NCBI GenBank assembly: GCA_938004115.1
Contig: CALKWS010000216.1
Location: 1 to 17,035 of the forward strand
Direction: 5' to 3'
Source: an uncultured Ruaniaceae bacterium
Lineage (GTDB): Bacteria; Actinomycetota; Actinomycetes; Actinomycetales; Beutenbergiaceae
Length of the DNA stretch: 17,035 nt
Made by a program: the position numbers and the translations under genes
The notes under the pieces: model-generated
The model's database searches: none
Seen by the model: the letters and a program-made list of their open reading frames with translations, nothing else
What the model was told of the DNA's origin: nothing
Part shown: positions 14,620 to 17,035 of the stretch, in pieces
Layout of the letters: each line of letters opens with the position of its first letter
Position numbering within the stretch: the stretch's first letter is position 1

Positions 14620-15651
14620 GTGGCCCGCCCGACCGCGCGTGTTCTCGCCATGCTGGAACTGCTCCAGACGGGCGGGCAGCGCACGGTGGGCGAACTCGCC
14701 GACCGGCTCGGGGTCGATGAACGCACCGTCCGGCGCTATGCGGAGCACCTCGCCGACCTCGGCATCCCCGTCCAGGCACAGCGAGGCAGGTACGGCGGCT
14801 ACCGGCTCGCTGCCGGCTACAAGTTGCCGCCGCTGATGCTCACCGACGACGAGGCCGTCGCCGTCGTCCTCGGCCTCAGGTCCGCCGAACGCGCGGGGCT
14901 CGCCACCACCGCGCCGGCGGCGACGGCAAGCGCGCTGGCCAAGGTGTCGCGGGTCCTGCCGCGAACCCTGGCCCAGCGCCTGGAGAGCTTGTTGTCGACC
15001 GCGGAGTTCACGACCGCGGCGCGCACCGGCGCCCCCGCCGGCGTCGACACGCTGCTCGGTCTCGCCTCGGCCGCGCGAGATCGGCGCACCGTCCAGATCG
15101 AGTACACCGCGTGGGACGGGCGGGAGTCCCGGCGCGAACTCGACGTCTACGGGCTGGTCTTCCACTCCGGCCGGTGGTACGTCACCGGGCAGGACCACGG
15201 CCGGCAGGACGTGCGGACCTTCCGCCTGGACCGTATCGCCTCGGTCGAGCAGCGCGACGGCTCCTACGTCGTGCCCGCCGACTTCGACGCCGAGGCGCAG
15301 GTGGTGTCCGGCATCGCGGCGGTCGGATGGGCGCACGAGGTGTCGGTGGTGCTGCGCACCCGTTTGCCGGAAGCGAGGGCACGCCTGCCCCGCAGCGCGG
15401 GACGGCTGAGCGAGCACGTCGACGGCGTGCTCCTCGAGACCCGCGTCGAGAGCCTCGACGGCATGGCCCGCATGCTCGCCGGGCTCGGCTGGGAGTTCGA
15501 GGTGATCACCCCGGATGCGCTGCGCGACGAGGTGCTCGCCCTGTGCGACCGTCTCCGGGCCAGCGCGGTGCGCGGAGCCGGCGGCCGTTCGGATTACGGT
15601 GACGTCACAGGTTTGTCTCAAAGGCGCGAAAACCCCACGGATCTCCTGTGA
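14620..15651 (+). CDS. WYL-domain transcriptional regulator (YafY-type)
   Basis: DNA-binding regulator of 343 aa with the standard three-part plan. An N-terminal winged helix-turn-helix (about 5-65) contains RTVGELADRLGVDERTVRRY and the wing RYGGYRL. The middle WYL domain (about 145-225) contains VYGLVFHSGRWYVTGQD and TFRLDRIASVE, and a C-terminal WCX-like region (about 240-330) follows. WYL domains sense ligands, in some cases nucleic acids or nucleotides; the ligand here is unknown. GTG start at 14620 preceded by AGGAGG (14611-14616), with only 3 nt spacing; the ATG at 14650 is too far inside the HTH. It is divergent from the alpha/beta hydrolase, its likely target. The last ~25 residues run past the usual family end and are less GC-rich. 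Confidence 0.9.
   Translation: MARPTARVLAMLELLQTGGQRTVGELADRLGVDERTVRRYAEHLADLGIPVQAQRGRYGGYRLAAGYKLPPLMLTDDEAVAVVLGLRSAERAGLATTAPAATASALAKVSRVLPRTLAQRLESLLSTAEFTTAARTGAPAGVDTLLGLASAARDRRTVQIEYTAWDGRESRRELDVYGLVFHSGRWYVTGQDHGRQDVRTFRLDRIASVEQRDGSYVVPADFDAEAQVVSGIAAVGWAHEVSVVLRTRLPEARARLPRSAGRLSEHVDGVLLETRVESLDGMARMLAGLGWEFEVITPDALRDEVLALCDRLRASAVRGAGGRSDYGDVTGLSQRRENPTDLL
15599..15608. repeat. Perfect palindrome GTGACGTCAC at the end of the WYL gene
   Basis: GTGACGTCAC is a perfect 10-bp palindrome lying in the extension of the WYL reading frame, 109 bp upstream of the next start codon. It is followed by an unusually A-rich run for this window (15612-15632). It may be part of the promoter region of the downstream lipoprotein gene, overlapping the coding end. 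A short palindrome of this size can also occur by chance. Confidence 0.3.
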
Positions 15652-15717
15652 TGTGTGCCACCATGTGGCCTCCGGGTGCGACGGTCGCGCCCCTGTCACC
15701 TCTTGGGGAGAAGACTA

Positions 15718-16989
15718 ATGAAGACCTCCACGACGAAGGCGCTGGTGCCGCTCGCGGCCGTAGCCCTGCTCGTCGCTGCGTGCGGCGGTGGAAACGGCAA
15801 CGGTGACGGCAACGGCAACGGTGCCGAAGGAGACGGCGATGGCGCCGAGCCCTTGCAGTACGGGTACGTGTTGCCGGAGACCGGCCCGCTGGCCTTCCTC
15901 GGCCCCCCGCAGGTCGCCGCACTGGAATTCGCGATCCAGGAGATCAACGAGGCCGGTGGCATCCTGGGCACCGAGGTGCCCGCCCCGATGGCCGGCGACG
16001 AAGCCGGCGACCAGGCGATCGCCAGCCAGTCCACCGACCGGCTGCTGGCCGATGGCGTGGACGCCATCATCGGTGCGGCCGCCTCGGGCATGTCCCTGGC
16101 GATCATCGACCGGATCACCAGCGAGCAGGTAGTGCAGTGCTCCGGTGCGAACACCGCGCCCACCTTCACCGATTACGACGACGGCGGGTTCTACATCCGT
16201 ACCGCCCCCTCCGACGCCCTCCAGGGTCCGGTGCTCGCCGAGACGGTGATCAACGACGGGCACCAGGACGTGGTCATCGTGCACCTGGAGGACGACTACG
16301 GCCTCGGCCTGGCTCGCGCCACCGAGGCCGGCATCGAGGAACTCGGCGGGAACGTGGTGAGCAACGAGGGCTTCGACGGTAACGCCACCGAGTTCACCGG
16401 TGTGGTGCAGTCGGTTGCCTCCGCCGACCCCGACGCCGTGGTGATCATCGCCTTCGAGCAGGGCGTGCAGATCGTCCAGGGCCTGATCGAGGCCGGCCTG
16501 ACGCCGCAGGACATCGGCTTCTACGGTGCGGACGGTATGCGCAGCCAGGAACTGGCCAACCTGGTGGACCCGAACAACCCGGGCGTGCTGGAGGGGATGA
16601 AGGGCACGGCCCCGGCGTCCGCGGAGAACCCTGACTTCCTCAATGAACTGCAGGAGTTCGCCGAGCTGGACGAGACCCAGTTCGCTCCGCAGGTGTTCGA
16701 CTGCGCGATGATCATCGCCCTGGCTGCCGAGGCGGCCGGCTCCACCGATCCGGTGGACTTCCAGCCGCACCTGATCGACGTCACCCGCGAGGGCACGGAC
16801 TGCTCCTCCTTCGCCGAGTGCCGTGACCTGCTGGCCGACGGTGAGGACATCAACTACAACGGCGCCTCCGGCCCGTTGAACTTCACCGACGCCGGTGAGC
16901 CGGAGATCGCCTCCATCGAGGTCTACGGCTACGACGCCGAGGGCACGCTGTCCACCCTCGAGGTGATCGAGTCCGCTCCGCTGGAGTAG
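15718..16989 (+). CDS. Branched-chain amino-acid-type ABC substrate-binding lipoprotein
   Basis: Lipid-anchored extracellular receptor of the LivJ/Leu-Ile-Val-binding type (periplasmic-binding fold type I). The 423-aa precursor has a signal peptide with lipobox VAAC (lipidated Cys at residue 22), then a low-complexity Gly/Asn/Asp linker (about 23-43). The mature domain opens with YGYVLPETGPLAFLGPPQ and AALEFAIQEINEAGGILG, then shows DRLLADGVDAIIGAAASGMS and HQDVVIVHLEDDYGLGLA, all usual for the family. The true ligand (amino acid, urea, amide or other) cannot be told from sequence. ATG at 15718 with GGGGAG 7 nt upstream. No permease or ATPase gene for it is in the window; they may follow beyond the right edge. 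It starts 66 nt after the WYL stop, so read-through is possible. Confidence 0.9.
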   Translation: MKTSTTKALVPLAAVALLVAACGGGNGNGDGNGNGAEGDGDGAEPLQYGYVLPETGPLAFLGPPQVAALEFAIQEINEAGGILGTEVPAPMAGDEAGDQAIASQSTDRLLADGVDAIIGAAASGMSLAIIDRITSEQVVQCSGANTAPTFTDYDDGGFYIRTAPSDALQGPVLAETVINDGHQDVVIVHLEDDYGLGLARATEAGIEELGGNVVSNEGFDGNATEFTGVVQSVASADPDAVVIIAFEQGVQIVQGLIEAGLTPQDIGFYGADGMRSQELANLVDPNNPGVLEGMKGTAPASAENPDFLNELQEFAELDETQFAPQVFDCAMIIALAAEAAGSTDPVDFQPHLIDVTREGTDCSSFAECRDLLADGEDINYNGASGPLNFTDAGEPEIASIEVYGYDAEGTLSTLEVIESAPLE

Positions 16990-17035
16990 ACCCGGGGGCT
17001 GGGACCTAGGGGCAGGAACGAACCGGGCCGGGCGG

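Noticed and set aside
14527..15699. Large minus-strand extension of the alpha/beta hydrolase opposite the WYL gene
   Set aside because: It is the antisense of the WYL coding sequence; the hydrolase core starts at 14526.
16990..17035. Terminator after the lipoprotein gene
   Set aside because: Only short CCCGG/CCGGG matches are present and the window ends 46 bp after the stop, so nothing firm can be called.

Overview
The window is about 17 kb of very GC-rich DNA. Short intergenic gaps, GTG starts, ATGA-type gene overlaps, a mycobacterial-type dCTP deaminase and a fused MrpA-MrpB antiporter subunit all point to an actinomycete (Actinomycetota). Acidic tails on several proteins and a Gly/Asn/Asp-rich lipoprotein linker would suit a Micrococcales-like, possibly salt-tolerant organism, but that placement is a guess. 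I see no rRNA, tRNA, IS element, phage gene or CRISPR array. Most of the window is core metabolism and transport.

Layout. (1) 1-258: non-coding leader with two inverted repeats, one a perfect 14-bp pair of AT-rich arms. (2) 259-2123: dcd (dUMP-forming dCTP deaminase), overlapped by 4 nt by an acidic 428-aa protein of unknown function. (3) 2124-2353: regulatory gap with repeats. (4) 2354-8687: a complete Mrp/Mnh cation/proton antiporter operon, mrpA(B)-C-D-E-F-G, in which every junction is a 4-nt ATGA overlap, ending in a small hairpin. (5) 8787-9032, minus strand: a DUF4235 membrane protein. (6) 9126-13073: a TPP riboswitch followed by thiB-thiP-thiQ, a thiamine-family ABC importer. Its leader can be folded into a complete translational switch. 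(7) 13098-14526, minus strand: a cytosolic SGNH/GDSL hydrolase and an alpha/beta hydrolase. (8) 14620-15651: a WYL-family transcriptional regulator, divergent from the alpha/beta hydrolase. (9) 15718-16989: a branched-chain amino-acid-type substrate-binding lipoprotein. Any partner permease and ATPase genes would lie beyond the right edge.

How the parts work together. The antiporter operon supports Na+/pH homeostasis, with all subunits translationally coupled. The thiBPQ cassette imports thiamine (or its phosphates) and is shut off by TPP through its leader. The WYL regulator and the divergent hydrolase look like a self-contained regulatory pair with a dyad in the shared 93-bp promoter region. 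The SGNH hydrolase has an apparent leaderless promoter whose -10 box overlaps a perfect CCCCC/GGGGG palindrome resembling CsoR-type metalloregulator operators.

The most interesting signals are regulatory: the mutually exclusive pairings in the TPP riboswitch leader, the metalloregulator-like palindrome in front of the SGNH gene, the 14-bp inverted repeat upstream of dcd, and the unassigned protein coupled to dcd. I found no convincing undescribed multi-gene system.
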